DNA from: Cladocopium goreaui
Lineage: Eukaryota > Sar > Dinophyceae > Suessiales > Symbiodiniaceae
Assembly (NCBI GenBank): GCA_947184155.2
Contig: CAMXCT020006468.1
Location: 2,501-66,500 of the forward strand
Reading direction: 5' to 3'
DNA: 64,000 nucleotides
Shown: positions 12,935 through 25,740 of the stretch, in pieces
Layout: each line of letters opens with the position of its first letter
Position numbering within the stretch: the first letter of the stretch is position 1
The notes under the pieces: generated by a model
What the model was told of the DNA's origin: nothing
Databases searched by the model: none
Seen by the model: the letters and a program-made list of their open reading frames with translations, nothing else
Program-made: the position numbers and the translations under genes

Positions 12935-13119
12935 CCCAACGTTTGAACGGGGCTGTGACCGGCAAAGATGGGGATTTCGCAAAAATGTTTGATGGGGATA
13001 GTGTCTGACAATGGGAATAGTGGGGATTGTAGTGGTTGTGGCTATTAATCATAATAATATCTCGATGATGATCCCCATTTGAATGGTATGTTTCAGGTTG
13101 AAGCCAGCAACCTGCAAGA

Positions 13120-13222
13120 ATAAACTAACATAGCCATGGAAAATCCAAAATTTTTATAGGCAAATCTTTATTTTTATCATCTAGAAATGGTTCATTTTCC
13201 GTAGCTATGTTAAATAACCAGT
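13120..13222. mobile_element. Degenerate CCCTCTGGTAA MITE
   Basis: AACATAGCCATGGAAAATCC on the left and TTTTCCGTAGCTATGTTAAATAACCAG on the right are family arms. The outer CCCTCTGG ends are lost. Confidence 0.5.
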
Positions 13223-13765
13223 GAATATCAACACATTTAGCATTTGTGGTGTTACAATGGTTTTAATAGTGGGTGAGTAATTGATGGTTAAAATGGTAGG
13301 CATATCGATTAATAATTCAGTATATAGTTGGGCGTGAACATTTACACGGGACCGCACATGTATGAACCATCTAATTTTACGGTGGAACTTTAACACATAC
13401 TTGCATGATATAGCCTACGTTATCCAATGTTGCTACTGGAGGCGTTGGCAACCTCAAGCAATTGCAGCTTTATTCCTAGGTTTCCACCATTAATCCTTAC
13501 CACTGGGTGGATCCATTTTGGGTCCCAGCTGTGCCTGCAACCATCTGCAACTTGTGGTGAACTATGATTGGGGCGACCAAAACTGCCGCAATTCCTTTCT
13601 CCTTCATATCAGATGCCCGAGAAAAGCATTGGATCTGTTTCTTGGTCTCAGATGGAATAGAGTTTGCCTCACAAACATCCCGCGTGTGGCCCCCCAAAAT
13701 GACGAATACTTCCAAGACTACATCTCACCTGGATTCTCGGGTGGCTCGGGTGTTTGATTTTCACT

Positions 13766-13850
13766 TACCCTCTGGTAAACGTTTACATAACTGATGGGCA
13801 AATCATCATGCTATGGGAAAATCCACTATTTCAATTTGCCATCATTAATA
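13766..13850. mobile_element. CCCTCTGGTAA MITE, truncated copy
   Basis: The left end TACCCTCTGGTAAACGTTTACATAAC and the first half of the interior are intact. Sequence then changes to ATCATTAA repeats and the right end is absent. Confidence 0.7.
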
Positions 13851-13975
13851 ACCATCATTAATTGAAATATCCATCATTAACTATCATTAACCACCAGTAA
13901 CTATTAATGGCCATAATGATGGTTAATGATGGTTTTCCAGTTATGAACCATCATCAACCACCACTAACCATCCAG
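13846..13975. repeat. CCATCATTAA low-complexity tract
   Basis: Imperfect repeats of CATCATTAA and its complement TTAATGATGG are present. The tract abuts the truncated MITE. Confidence 0.6.
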
Positions 13976-14100
13976 CTTCACAGAAGTGTCCTGTGAAAAT
14001 TCTCTCCAACGACGATGGGGAAACCTCTGAGCCACCCAGCCGTTGTGACTTCCGGTCAGGGCAGATCCAGGGCCGGAAGGGGACAGGAGATGCCTCAAAA

Positions 14101-14213
14101 TGGGGATGGGTCAAAACCCTGGTACCCCTAGTGAACCCCAAGTCATAGCTGGGATTTATGGATGTTCATCCCACTAAAAATGGTATTAATAGGTATTGAC
14201 CCATACCCAAATG
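14101..14213. mobile_element. GGGTATGGGTCAA inverted-repeat element, complete copy
   Basis: The left end is TGGGGATGGGTCAAAACC. The right end TATTGACCCATACCCAA is its imperfect complement. The core GATGTTCATCCCACTAAAAA lies in opposite orientation to the copy at 25,741. Confidence 0.65.
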
Positions 14214-14410
14214 GCAGTTTTTTTTTCGGTGAAACCTGGATGAAGCGTGAAATTTTAAGGGACAGCCTATTCTCAATATTTAATGTTCTCCATTAAATAT
14301 TGATAAATGTCCATCAAATAACATTCAACTAGTTGATGAACTATCAAGCCCAAAGGTTTGGCTCTTCAAGTCCTCGTGACCGCACATCGCAGCTCCAGCG
14401 GTGTGCGCAT

Positions 14411-14500
14411 TGTTAGGATGAACATCCATTTACCAGCTATTTTTGGTTCGTTCACCAGGGGTACATGCTTTTGATGCTTGAGAAACCCATGCCCATATGA
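14411..14500. mobile_element. GGGTATGGGTCAA element, partial copy
   Basis: AGGATGAACATCCATTTACC and a CCAGGGGTACATGCTTTTGA segment match the family interior. The terminus reads CCCATGCCCATATG. The left end is missing. Confidence 0.45.
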
Positions 14501-14527
14501 TATATAATATACAGTATACATTATACA

Positions 14528-14653
14528 TACCCTCTGGTAAACTAACACAACTATGGAAAATCACCATTTTGGAAAATCACCATTTTCAATGGGTATATAC
14601 ATCCACTATAAATGGCTATTTTCAATAGCTATGTTAGTCATTACCAGAGGGTA
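14528..14653. mobile_element. CCCTCTGGTAA MITE, copy 6
   Basis: Perfect TACCCTCTGGTAAAC and ATTACCAGAGGGTA ends. At 126 bp it is longer than most copies because AAAATCACCATTTT is duplicated in the interior. Confidence 0.87.
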
Positions 14654-16048
14654 CATCTGCACACATTAATAGTCAAAGCTACAAGATCTGGGCCTGTCAG
14701 ACTGCCCTGGTTGGAATCCTAAGAGGCCCTGCTTCGCAGCACAACTCAGCAAATCGCGGCAAGACTGAAGACCTATGGAACCACCATGGTTGATATTTGA
14801 CCATCAGAAAACTTTGGGCATCCCCAGTGTTCCCCATTCGAATGACTATTAAATAAGGTATCCCCGACTTTGAACAACCTATATAAATGCATGTAAAATT
14901 GGTCATATATCCCATTGTATCCGCAGTACATCCCCATTACATCCCCATCGTATGTGCTTGCGCATTTGGACTTTGCCTCACATGCTGCTGTTCTCTACGT
15001 GAAGTGCAGCTGCAGGCCCTTTTTGGGATCCCAAGGGCAAGTTGGTGATTGAAGCGGGAAAAATCAGCTTGGAGCCGTCAATCAATTTGCGTTTTAACTA
15101 TGTATTAAACCTCATCTTCTGCTGGCACCATAGATACTGATTTGTGGGGATTGAAGTATCAAAATACATCCTTCAGCAGAAACAATGGTTGGGGGTCAAA
15201 CACTTAAATCCCAAGACTGTGCAACAATCAACCAACAAACATAAAATCAACAAACATGTGGATTGATGCAAGGATATGCTTCCGCTTGTGGGTTTCAGAG
15301 CTCAATGAAATGAGAGGTGCATTATGATCATCCTACTTCATCTTTTCGTTTCTCAACACCTCCTGGTTTTTTCCCTAACGATTTTCCCGTCGGCTACCAT
15401 CGATGGGTTTCCCAGGTGGCTTCAACCTCTGTTTTTGACGGGTATTTTCGGTTGATGGTGGCTTCAAACCCCTGAGGCCTGTTGTGGTAAAAGAAGAGAT
15501 TCCAACCCAGGAGGACCCAAACCACCCATTTTTCGAGCGGGTAGATCCCCAATTATTGTCAAATCCAGGTTGCTGTTACTGGTAAAACACCACCTTTTCT
15601 GGGTGCTAAAACTGAATAAATCCCAGTTTTTGAAGAGAACCCGACTAGGGCCTAGGGTAAGTCTGAAATTTTTGGTCTGAAAACAGAGTAGCCCCAAATT
15701 TGGTGGTTAATCATTGTTCTGCACCCTTGAAATTGCAATTTCAAGTTATTTTTCAGGCACGCCAAAATCTCATATCAAGTTGGTTAGATATCCCCACTAT
15801 ATCCCTCTGTTTATTGGCAAAATCCCTATTTCGGTTGGTTAATTTCCCCATTGTTCGTTTATGACTTCCTGAGTTTCTTCGCTGTCGAAAGGTAGGGATG
15901 AGATGCACGGCGGCAATTTGGGCTATGGAGGAAGTGGCTTGGCCCTGATGCACGGGAAAATCACCAACTACAGGATTACTCAGGATGTCGATAGCGATAG
16001 CGTTCAGTTGGTTTATAAGTGGCTGAATTCAATGGTTTATGGTAGATA

Positions 16049-16154
16049 TACCCTCTGGTTATTTCACATAGCCATAGGAAATTGCCCAGTTATAGATGAT
16101 TTACCTATTAAAAAACGGTGATTTTCCATGGCTATGTTAAATAACCAGATGGTA
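16049..16154. mobile_element. CCCTCTGGTTA MITE subfamily, copy 7
   Basis: Ends TACCCTCTGGTTATTTCAC and AAATAACCAGATGGTA define a subfamily with GGTTATTT in place of GGTAAACT. The interior has CATAGCCATAGG and CCATGGCTATG. Confidence 0.85.
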
Positions 16155-17667
16155 ACTATAGTTAATGGATGTTAATGGGTTTTAAATCAACTTTGTTTGA
16201 CTATAGCTAAGCTAGGTTTGTTTAAGGTGATGTTTTATTTTCCCAATGGAACATCCACCATGACTGTGGAATCGATTAAGTGAAGCAAATCCAAAATAAC
16301 CATTGATGAGTACAAACCACTGGTTGATAGGCATTAATAACCATCAATGAGTACTATGGTTATTAACTATAGGTATCAATAGGGATCTATAACCATGAGT
16401 ATTCATTTTTATAGCTATCCCTATTGATAGGCTATAGGCTATACCCATCAATAGGGATCTGAAATTCAGTTGACGATCACCATCAACTGATTGGGATTCA
16501 ATGGGATTTAGTGAGGATATTTCATGGGATATATCACCTACCAATCATCACATGTTCAAAACTCGTGTTGGTTGAGGGTTTGTTAGGGGGCTACTATTAT
16601 CCAATACATTTGGGATTATCAGAACCCATAAACTTGGAATCCCTATGAAAACCAATCAACGAAAAGTAATAACCGAGGCTTTTGAACACTGCTCGAAAAA
16701 TGGGGACTTGGATGCTACATAGGAGATTGGTTAATAGGAGATTTATATATTGGTTAATAACCATTATACATTGGCTATAACCAACTAAAAATAACCAATC
16801 ATGTAGGCACCATGGTGATCTAATAGGAGATTTTTCAAATCAACACGCTGTGCCAAAAAATTGGTATTTCATGGGCGAGATATGCGAACCATGGTGAGAT
16901 GAAACAATCATCTCTAATATTGGGGTTTCGCCATCAATTACTGGGTAAATTTCATCACGACCTCATCACGACCGAGCCCGTCGTTCCCAAAAGAGCCCGA
17001 TTGAATCATAGTTTTTATAGGGGAATCATCCCCATAGCTGGCCGAACTATTCAGGTGAACGTGAAATATGATTAAATTTTCCCAGATATATGAATCTGGG
17101 TGTTTTTTTCAGCGCCAAAATGGCATTTTGGGCTGGCAATTCTGTGATATTTTTTGGGATATGACAGCTGATATGGTTGATGGAGGTTCTAACCCTCCAT
17201 TTTAAAAGGATGAACATGATGATTGCGGGAAATTCCACCTTTGATAGATGCTTTGCCAGTTAGCCACCAAAGATTTTCCACCGTTCGACCGAAATCCACT
17301 GGACGAGGAACCCGGGGGGTTTCCCCCCAGTTACGTGAGATATTTCTAGCAGGCGATCAATCACATGCCAGGGTAAGAATACCTCAATTAACTTTGGTTG
17401 ATATCACTGGGGTATTATGCTCATCTAGATATATTGACTTTTTTTAGAGGTTTAAGAGAAAGAAATACCTCGGGAAAATCCAGGGTGTGTAAGTTGACTG
17501 TTTAAGTCCGTTTCTGCCTGAGGTGGACACGCCCTGTGCGGGCCCCACTTAGTAAAAGGGTCAAAAACCACCAGTTATATTCTGTGGAATATAAACCACT
17601 TACGATTCGTGGGGAAATCGATTGGAGATGGGTCAAAACCTATGAAATTACCACATGACTAGAGGAA

Positions 17668-17778
17668 TACCCTCTGGTAATTTAACATAGCGAACTGGAA
17701 AATCACCAGTTTTTATGGGAAAATCCACTATTTCTATGGCCATTTTCAATAGCTATGTTAGTCATGACCAGAGGAATA
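17668..17778. mobile_element. CCCTCTGGTAA MITE, copy 8
   Basis: Left TACCCTCTGGTAATTTAAC, right GTCATGACCAGAGGAATA with a two-base change near the end. Confidence 0.82.
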
Positions 17779-17981
17779 AGCATCCATTCGTCCCAGCTAT
17801 GCCTGGCAACGATGTCCGAGGCTCTGGTGATGGAACCTCCAGGCAGGTGGTGACCGTTTCTCGGACGTTGAAGAAGTTGAACTAGCCAAACGGGTAGTAG
17901 CGGTTAATGATGGTTAATGGTGGTTAATAAGTGTTAATCATTTGGGGGTTGAACTAGAGAAAACATGGCTTCTTCTGGTCA

Positions 17982-18094
17982 TACCCTCTGGTAAACAAAC
18001 AGTTTGCGAACTTGAAAATTGCCCAATTATAGTGGATTTACGCATTAATAGCATGGTGATTTTCCATAGTTATGTTAACATTTACCAGAGGGTA
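17982..18094. mobile_element. CCCTCTGGTAA MITE, copy 9
   Basis: Perfect termini, with GTTTGCGAACTTGAAAATTG on the left arm. Confidence 0.87.
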
Positions 18095-18198
18095 CCCTGG
18101 TTGATTTACGAACTTAGGTAGCGAATACTACCTAATTTACTGGGGATGATGATCACCCATAGGGAAAGCGTTTTCAACCAACTAGTATAATGAGATGG

Positions 18199-18309
18199 TA
18201 CCCTCTGGCAACTTAACATAGCCATGGAAAATGGCCCATAGAAATAGATGGTTTACCTATTAATAGCATGGTGATTTTCCATGGCCATGTTAGTCATAAC
18301 CAGAGGGTA
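18199..18309. mobile_element. CCCTCTGGTAA MITE, copy 10
   Basis: Left TACCCTCTGGCAACTTAAC (one change), right GTCATAACCAGAGGGTA. Confidence 0.85.
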
Positions 18310-18583
18310 TAGGGTGTTAAAGTTTAAATACCTGGGGAATCAGAGATTTTGGTCTATTTCTGTGTCGTTAACCATCCAAATATGGGGGTACACAAGAAAT
18401 TGACCCATACCCAAATGATGAATATGATGGGCTTGTGGGATATCAGCAACAATGAAAACGCATGGCTGTCAAGAAACACCTCTGGGGTTATGCCACAAGC
18501 ACTTTCGGGGCACTGGTGAAGGATAACAGTCGGGGAAACCCAGTGCTTGAGTTCGCTGATTTGATCCATATTGGGTTGATACA

Positions 18584-18697
18584 TACCCTCTGGTCATGAC
18601 TAACATAGCTATTGAACATGGCCCAGTCGAAATAGTGGATTTTCCCATTAATAGCATGGTGATTTTCCATAGTTATGTAAACATTTACCAGAGGGTA
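18584..18697. mobile_element. CCCTCTGGTAA MITE, copy 11
   Basis: Left TACCCTCTGGTCATGACTAAC, right ACATTTACCAGAGGGTA. Confidence 0.85.
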
Positions 18698-18842
18698 ATA
18701 TATATTGTTAAGCAGTATTTTGGGGCTTCAGAAACAAGTAGAGACTTGGCGATGTGAATATGTAACTGTCCTAGCGGTGCACTTGTAGCCACAGCTCATA
18801 TCTTCACCTCAATTTGCAAGTGTTATATCGCAATAAAAGGGT

Positions 18843-18957
18843 TACCATCTGGTTATTTAACATAGCCATGGAAAATCCCTTATAAATGGATGTTTTAATG
18901 GGAACATCATCTATAAATGGGCCATTTTCCATGGCCATGTTAAATAACCAGAGGGTA
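18843..18957. mobile_element. CCCTCTGGTTA MITE subfamily, copy 12
   Basis: Left TACCATCTGGTTATTTAAC, right TTAAATAACCAGAGGGTA. It belongs with copy 7 in the GGTTATTT subfamily. Confidence 0.85.
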
Positions 18958-19028
18958 AACCAGAACCAGTTCAATGCTCAGTTGTTGGTTTCCAACATCA
19001 TTCAAACGCCACAATGAAATTGGGTAAT

Positions 19029-19149
19029 GTCAACCGCGGATTTTTAAAACCCTGGGAGATTAATTGGGATGTGCGCCCTGAATACTGATAATTTACTAAA
19101 ATGACACCCTCAATACAACAGCCCAGGGATTTATTGATCTGGGGTTGAC
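19029..19149. mobile_element. GTCAACCCYGGATT inverted-repeat element, copy 2
   Basis: GTCAACCGCGGATTTTTAAA at the left and the complement of GTCAACCCCAGATCAATAAA at the right are followed inward by a second paired block, CCCTGGGA and its complement. The size matches the copy at 1,261-1,392. Confidence 0.6.
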
Positions 19150-19205
19150 ATCGTGTAGAATCTATACTAATTGGTCATTCAAACACCATAATCAAGCCGA
19201 ATGGA

Positions 19206-19246
19206 GTGTCTCTCGCTCTCTCACTTTCTTTCTCTCTCTCTCTCTA
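19206..19246. repeat. CT-rich microsatellite
   Basis: TCTCGCTCTCTCACTTTC is followed by (TC)n. Confidence 0.8.
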
Positions 19247-19799
19247 TGTATATAATTATATATATATATAGTAACCCAATAAATGATAGAAACGTGATTT
19301 GTCAATATCTTAGGATTTTACCTCTCCATTTTGCCCTTAATATATATATATATATACTATGTAGTCCATATTGTTGGTTGAGCCGGTTTAACCTCCGTGG
19401 AAAGCCATCTGTCTCCAGCAAGGTTAAGGCCTTGCGGGAGGACCGAAAACCCAACGGGGTTTTACGGGGAGCGATTTGGAGCTAGCAAGGGTTTCGTTCA
19501 ACCACATGATAGTCTGATAGAGAGAGTTTAAATATGTTTAAATATGAGACAAGGGTGACACATCATAATTTCATATGATTTCTCTGTATCTGAAAGTATC
19601 TAACCTGGCAACCTGGCAAGGGAGAATTCTCACGTCTTAGAGCCACAGCTCAGAAACGAGTGGAGTGGCCCTGTGGCTCCTGGAAATCTGGGCAAAAAAA
19701 GGTTCCTGTGAAAGAGAAGTAGTATGACTATCACTACTGTAAGAATGGTTAAGAATAGTTAAGAATGGTTACTTGTGATATATTTAGAATGATGTATAG

Positions 19800-19923
19800 T
19801 GATGAATAGTGGTCAACTTGTGGTTACCTGATGGCAATAAAAAATTGCAATTGGAAATCCAAAACTAAATGGATGTTTATAATGGGACAATCATCTATAA
19901 ATGTCTTTGATTACCGGAGGATA
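19800..19923. mobile_element. Degenerate CCCTCTGGTAA MITE
   Basis: GGTTACCTGATGGCAAT on the left and GATTACCGGAGGATA on the right are eroded termini. The interior ATGGATGTTTATAATGGGA resembles copy 12. Confidence 0.4.
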
Positions 19924-20338
19924 TTATGGATGATTTAATGTTAATCCCATCAATTTTGGATGATTTGATCGTGGACGATTATACTGTAATTTTTTGGATG
20001 ATTCAGAATTATGATGGCTCATTGAGGGCACACTATTCCTTAGTCAGCCTTAGTCCAAGTGTCAAGCCTTTGGGTCATTTGCCCTGGGTCATTTCCTTGA
20101 GATTTTGGTGAGGGATGTCGCGAGTTTGCTCTTCACCCAGGGTCCGGGATTTTTGATCAGAAATGATTCGTAACTGGATCTTCCTGAAGTCATGGGGGTA
20201 CCCCAAATCATCCAGTCGTCGTGGATGATGACTTACTATTGAAACCCATAGTGACTTTAAGAACTCCCCGGGATAACTTGGTATATGGCAGAAGATACGT
20301 CCTAAGCAAACATTCAACAGCAGACTGTTCGGCACACT

Positions 20339-20452
20339 TAGGTACCTAAAGTAGAGGTACTGTACCCTGAAACATTATCTTGCGAGGATATTCCCTTACA
20401 TAGGCCTTACACATGTTAGGTACCGCAAATTTAGGCTCCTGAAAATTCCTTG
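20339..20452. mobile_element. GGTACTGTACC inverted-repeat element, copy 1
   Basis: It shares GGTACTGTACC, ATTCCCTTACATAGGCCTTACA and TCCTGAAA with 56,059-56,188. The ends TAGGTACCTAAAGTAGAGGTAC and GGTACCGCAAATTTAGGCTCC are imperfect complements. Confidence 0.5.
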
Positions 20453-20720
20453 AAATTGTTTTGCTGTTTAAACTCAACTTAAACTCAACTTTTCACGTCG
20501 CTTCAAAAGGTGGTTAGTAGTTTTTCTGGGCATTTTCTTATTTCCACAATCCAACGACCTCACGTCGCCGTTACGTTTTTACGTCAGAAATGATGGTCAG
20601 CAGAAAACATCACTGTTCTCCCGAACCCTGGAATCATGGTGTTTATAGGGAAATCATCGCCACATGGCCGAACTATTCAGCTTAGTGAAAGATTTAAATT
20701 ATTTACCCAGAGATATTTGA

Positions 20721-20797
20721 CTAATGGTGATTAATGGTGATTAATGTTGGTTAATGATGCTGATTAATGGTGATTAATGGTGATTAATGGTGAATTA
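20721..20797. repeat. (TTAATGGTGA)n tandem repeat
   Basis: Ten-base units TTAATGGTGA recur with small changes over about 75 bp. Confidence 0.8.
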
Positions 20798-20975
20798 TTG
20801 TACTCCCAGATTTTTACGTGGCTTACCACCAATCTTGATACTCCCTGGTTGTTGTGGTGAACTCCCTTACTGCCAATGTTTTCTAGAGGACAGCATTTTC
20901 ATTTCCGTTGACTCATTTTTTCACTGGTTGCTGCTCAAATCCCAATTATTTGGTATTTATCATCCCTAGAATGAC

Positions 20976-21080
20976 TACCCTCTGGTAAATAAACATAGAC
21001 CCTGAAAATAACCAATTGTTAATGGAAACTAATCTTCCAAGTCCTATTTGCCAGGGTCTATGTTAATTTACCAGAGGGTA
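20976..21080. mobile_element. CCCTCTGGTAA MITE, copy 13
   Basis: TACCCTCTGGTAAATAAACATAGACCCTG and its near complement at the right give a long terminal repeat. The interior differs from other copies (CAATTGTTAATGG), suggesting a distinct subfamily. Confidence 0.85.
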
Positions 21081-22240
21081 CTTTCTCGTACGTTGGTTAG
21101 TGAATCATAGAATTTTGGCCGGATTGGGTATCAATTCCTATTAATATGTATTGGTTCACATCCCATTTGTTGTTGGTAAGATCCACATCTTTGTAGGTTA
21201 TCATGATTTTAAGTGGTCATTAGCTACTCCTTCGGATTGATGTGGGTATGTTGGCCAGATTGTTGTATCAAATCCCCGGCTGGTCAAAATCCAATTTTCA
21301 GCTGGCCCGCTGGCACAAAAATCCATGATATTTGTTGCCTAAATTCAAATTTTCGACCAGTGACATATTAGAGGGATTACCAGATTGGTGAATCCAAATG
21401 AAGTGCTGAAATTGGTTATAAATGATATCTATGACACATTCGCCAAAAAAACCTTGTACTTGTAGTCATCATAGTCATCCCCAAAAGAGATAGGTTACCG
21501 TGTTTCCAGGATCTTATAGATGACATTTGAGCGTAAAAAATGTCCAAACGTCCGCAAGTCAAAGAGGGATGGTATGATGGTGATGGGAGTATTATCTCAG
21601 GATATGGATTGGGCATTTTGATGTTATTTTGGGATGGCTTTCTGGGGAGGTGTTTCATGTGGGGGATGGGATTCTCACCAAAAAACACCAGCAGAATCGG
21701 TTTTTGAAAAACCCCTTAATTCCTTGATGCGGAAAAATCCCTTAATTTGATAGTTAAATCCCTAGATACCTTGATTTGATAGTTAAATCCTAAATTTGAT
21801 AGTATCTGATAGTGATATCATGTTACATAAGTCCCCAAAAAATTGATGCCCAACATTGATAGTTCAATCTCTAGATTTTTATTTTTGTTCACTTCCCGTT
21901 TTCATCCTTGGTTAAATCTCAGGATATCCGGAATTGGATGGTGAAATCCCTACTGGAATTTCATAATCCCAACTGACGAAGTCCATCATTTTTCAGAGGG
22001 GTAGGGTGAAAAAACCACCAACCAGATATCCATTAAAATTCCCCGTATGTTTTCCCATATTTTTCCAGGTGGATTTATCCCAAGTTTATCCCAAGTATCA
22101 TGGAATATGATGAAACAGTATGAATCAGTATGAACCATTCAGTCCATAGATTCGTTAGATTTCAGCCCCAGTCGCTAGATTTGATGCCGATGCATTTTTT
22201 TGGATATGACGACTGGGTAGGACCAACTCCAGTTCTCCAG

Positions 22241-22334
22241 TGGCCATCTTCCATGGAATGTCTTGGGCTTGGCGCAGCCACCCACGCTCTGGGGAGCGAG
22301 CAAGGCCCCTCCGGCTCCGGGGGAGTTTGGAACG
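22241..22334 (+). other. Candidate coding exon with AG/GT borders
   Basis: A GC-rich 94-bp segment follows AACTCCAGTTCTCCAG and is followed by GTGAAC, so both borders fit canonical splicing. One open frame reads AIFHGMSWAWRSHPRSGE and onward. An alternative is coding on the minus strand. The product is not recognised. Confidence 0.28.
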
Positions 22335-24726
22335 GTGAACTGGGAATTTTCACCGACAATTTATGGGGATTGAAGCAGCAAAAAATGGGGATTGGGCTGG
22401 CGAAAATGGGGATTTGAACCCACTAAAAAATTGTGGATCACCAAATAAGAATGGGGTTTGAATCAACACAAATTGGGGTTTGACAGAGGATTTTAAGCAA
22501 AGACAATTGGGGGTTATCATCTGGTCGTTGAACATAGACGTGACCCATGAGTTTCATCGGCAAATCATCGAAGTAAATGGGAAAACATGCCAATGACTCA
22601 AGCAACTAAAAGTGGGGAATTGGAGCAACAAAAAACTGTGGAGAAACCAGAACAACTTGGGATTAAGCCAAGACAACTTGGGGTTTACAGGTGGAAAACC
22701 AGCAATAAATGGAGTTTACTTTATTGCACAGGGGGATTTTCCGGGAGATCGACAAATCAAACATGGGGGTATAAACCAGGAATCATGGGAACATATAGGG
22801 ATATTCATCAGTAATGTATTTTTTGCCCAACAGCCAGGAACACTGGAAATCATCCAACGTGGCAAGTCTTATTATGGGGAAATCAATTGTCTCAACCATG
22901 AGATTTTTCAGGCTTTTCCCAACATTTTTCCGACACGCCTGGTGAAATGTTGTGGATTTTGCGTGCTTTCAACCATCAAGAATATGGATTGAAATCACAT
23001 GATTAAACTGTCAATCATGGCCTGGGGGGGTTGGGCTTGTTGAGGGCCAGCCCGCTGGGTGACATCGTTTGAGATGGAGAAGTAACAGACGGGCTAAACA
23101 ATCTGACCGGTTCTTGGCCGATATGGGACGGGTGTGACTGACCCTTGTCCTTGTTTTTTGTAGAGTCTCGGAGGATGAATTTTTTGAGATAACACGTAGA
23201 TGTCCAACAATGGCGTAGAAACAGCGAAGATGTGGTGTAACATTGTACAGCCAGCAATAACTCATTCCCTGCAATCATGGGCCTTCTCGCTGTAGATATA
23301 CGTTTGACATTGACTTATTCTCCAATGAACTCCTAGTTGCCTGCTGTCATGTTTCTGGAGCAAATTTCAATAAACATTGTAGGTGACATTCCCACCTTGT
23401 CCGGTGAAGTTTCGACGCCAAGTTGCAGCCATATGCCGTTTCCGAGTCGGTGAAGAGATTGGGAGACCCCCAAAGATGGCCAAAAAATCGGGGCAGAGTG
23501 CGGTTGATTTCAACACCCCCAAAATATGGCTTTTTGGTGCATGGAAAAAGGCCTTCTGAAAGTGTGGAAAGTCAGATTTCACCCTGCCCTTTTTGGCACA
23601 TTTCGAAACCACAGGATTTTTTGGGGTTTTCTTCGCAGGCGGAGACCTCTGCCACACTGCAATGGAAGCTCCACATTTGCTCTGCAAAGAGTCGCTCGTT
23701 GCGAAGAGGATTTTGGGAGAGATTCGCTATAAAACCCCCCGAAGGATCATGTAGCACAAATGGCAGGAAGCAACAGAAGTTTGCAGCCAACAAGAAGTAG
23801 GATTTCGACTTAATCGCTTCCCTCATTCCTATTAAACACACCCTACATCCACCATGGTTTCTGCACCAACCTCAGGATCCAAGATGGTACGCCAGACCTG
23901 GTGAAGGGTCGGTTTTTTGCAGTTGCATTTCTTTGCCACGAAAGTAAGTCCCAAAAAGATAGACATGACATGTATCACTATTTTGCTCCAATTTGATTTG
24001 TCTATCCTTTTCGGTGATTTCTATACAATATCTACAACGCAGCTAAACTCATCTTGGGCATATGCGGTTGGCCATGGGGAAGTTTGCGGATGGCAATTGC
24101 ACTGTGGATGGGGAAAGCGGGCCGTCCTGGCATATGAAGGGTTTCTTTACTAGCGGGGGATCCTCAAGTCAGCATGGTTGTTTGAATACAAAGTCATGGT
24201 CATCCATGACTTGGATTTGGGGGTACTCTCATGGATTGGAAACCCCCATACGAGTACGTTATGAATTTTTATTATCCGCTCAGCCCGCGGTTGCGGGCTG
24301 TTTCCAAATCACTCTGCAAAATGCGACCTCGCAACGACCTCATCAAATACGATGGTTCGTATGGGGAATTGTACCCAAAATGCCCTTAAATCTGGCTTCG
24401 CATTTATTACCAACTGGTAATTTGGATTATCAAATTTCAATTTTTGGGAGTTTTAACCAGTTAATCCCCAAGTTTAATTTGATCCCCATGTGCCTGATTT
24501 CGCCATCAACCTTCGACGCGTTTGACCAAGGTCAGGTAACTGACTGGGCAGTGGGCGATCGCAACTCGCTGTTCCTTGGTGAAATAAGGGGAGTGGACAG
24601 ACCCAGAACCTGCCAAACACCCCAAGGGCACCTGAGTTTGATGATATCATGATATGTCGAACTATATAGTTAGATGGGCTTATCAAGCAACTTATAACTG
24701 GGGGATTGTGGTGACCGCAGGAATTT

Positions 24727-24803
24727 AGCCAACAATAACAGGGTTGCTGCGACCTATTGTAGCTAAATCAATGTTGGGAGCAACTCTGAATAGCTAACAA
24801 ACA
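24727..24803. mobile_element. Possible GGTTGCTYC inverted-repeat element, copy 2
   Basis: TTAGCCAACAATAACAGGG with TTGCTGC at the left and GGGAGCAACTCTGAATAGC at the right are imperfect complements, resembling 2,166-2,304. Confidence 0.3.
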
Positions 24804-25740
24804 GGTTTAAATGTGGATTCGAAGTAGCCTGAACTTTGAAACAACTAGCGATTTACGCAATAGAAATGGGTTTGTTTTTTATGTTGTTGTTTCATCCGAG
24901 ATTTTCAAGGGGTGCAGTAACCATGATTTCAGGGTGCTCCAACCAACAAAATATGGCAGCAACAAAACTTGTGCTGTATTTGGAGATCATTACCAAATAT
25001 AGCATCCTTTCAGCCATATATATATATATACATAACATATCCTCAAGACAACCAGAGTTGGGATGTTCGCCAAACACTAAGATTTTAGCTTGAACGGTTC
25101 AAGCTGGAAGTACGAAACGATGAGTATTAGGCCCTCCTAGGCAGGAACTGTCTTTCCCAAAATGGCCCTCACAGCAGATTGAGGTCCAACAACTGCTGTT
25201 TGAAGTCAAGTATCCAGGAATGGCCAAAACATGAGGTTTGATCAAGAAAATTTAAATGTGACCAGCAATAAAGATTGATTTTTCACCAACAATAGAGGGG
25301 GGCTAGTGATGTACTGTAAAATCATCAAAGATAAGATAAAATCTCTCGGGAATGTAAGCATGAAAGAAGGGAACCAGTACCAACACGGTGACAAGTGACA
25401 AGTTTCAAGTGGCTGGAAAAGAACTCATGGATTGAATGCAGATCCCCAAGCGTCGGATACCTTTGTCCCGTCCAAAAATTAGACTCACAGCGGTGACCCG
25501 AAACATTGAAACATTGTTAGACGTCTCACGGGCAAAACAAGTTGTGAAAATCAGGTTTGTCCCTGATTCCAAAATGGACACAGTATTTCATTAAAGGTGG
25601 ATAATCAATTTTCCACACCATGCTTCTTGTTGATGAAGTCACCATACTCAATAGTGAAATCGCCAGTTTTCCGAAAGTGATTTCTCCGTTTGGAAAAGTG
25701 TCTGTGACTTTTCCCAGTTTTTCCTGGTGAAATCGATAAA

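Noticed and set aside
24282..24299. Perfect hairpin AGCCCGC-GGTT-GCGGGCT
   Set aside because: A 7-bp stem of this kind is expected by chance in 64 kb, and there is no gene for it to terminate.
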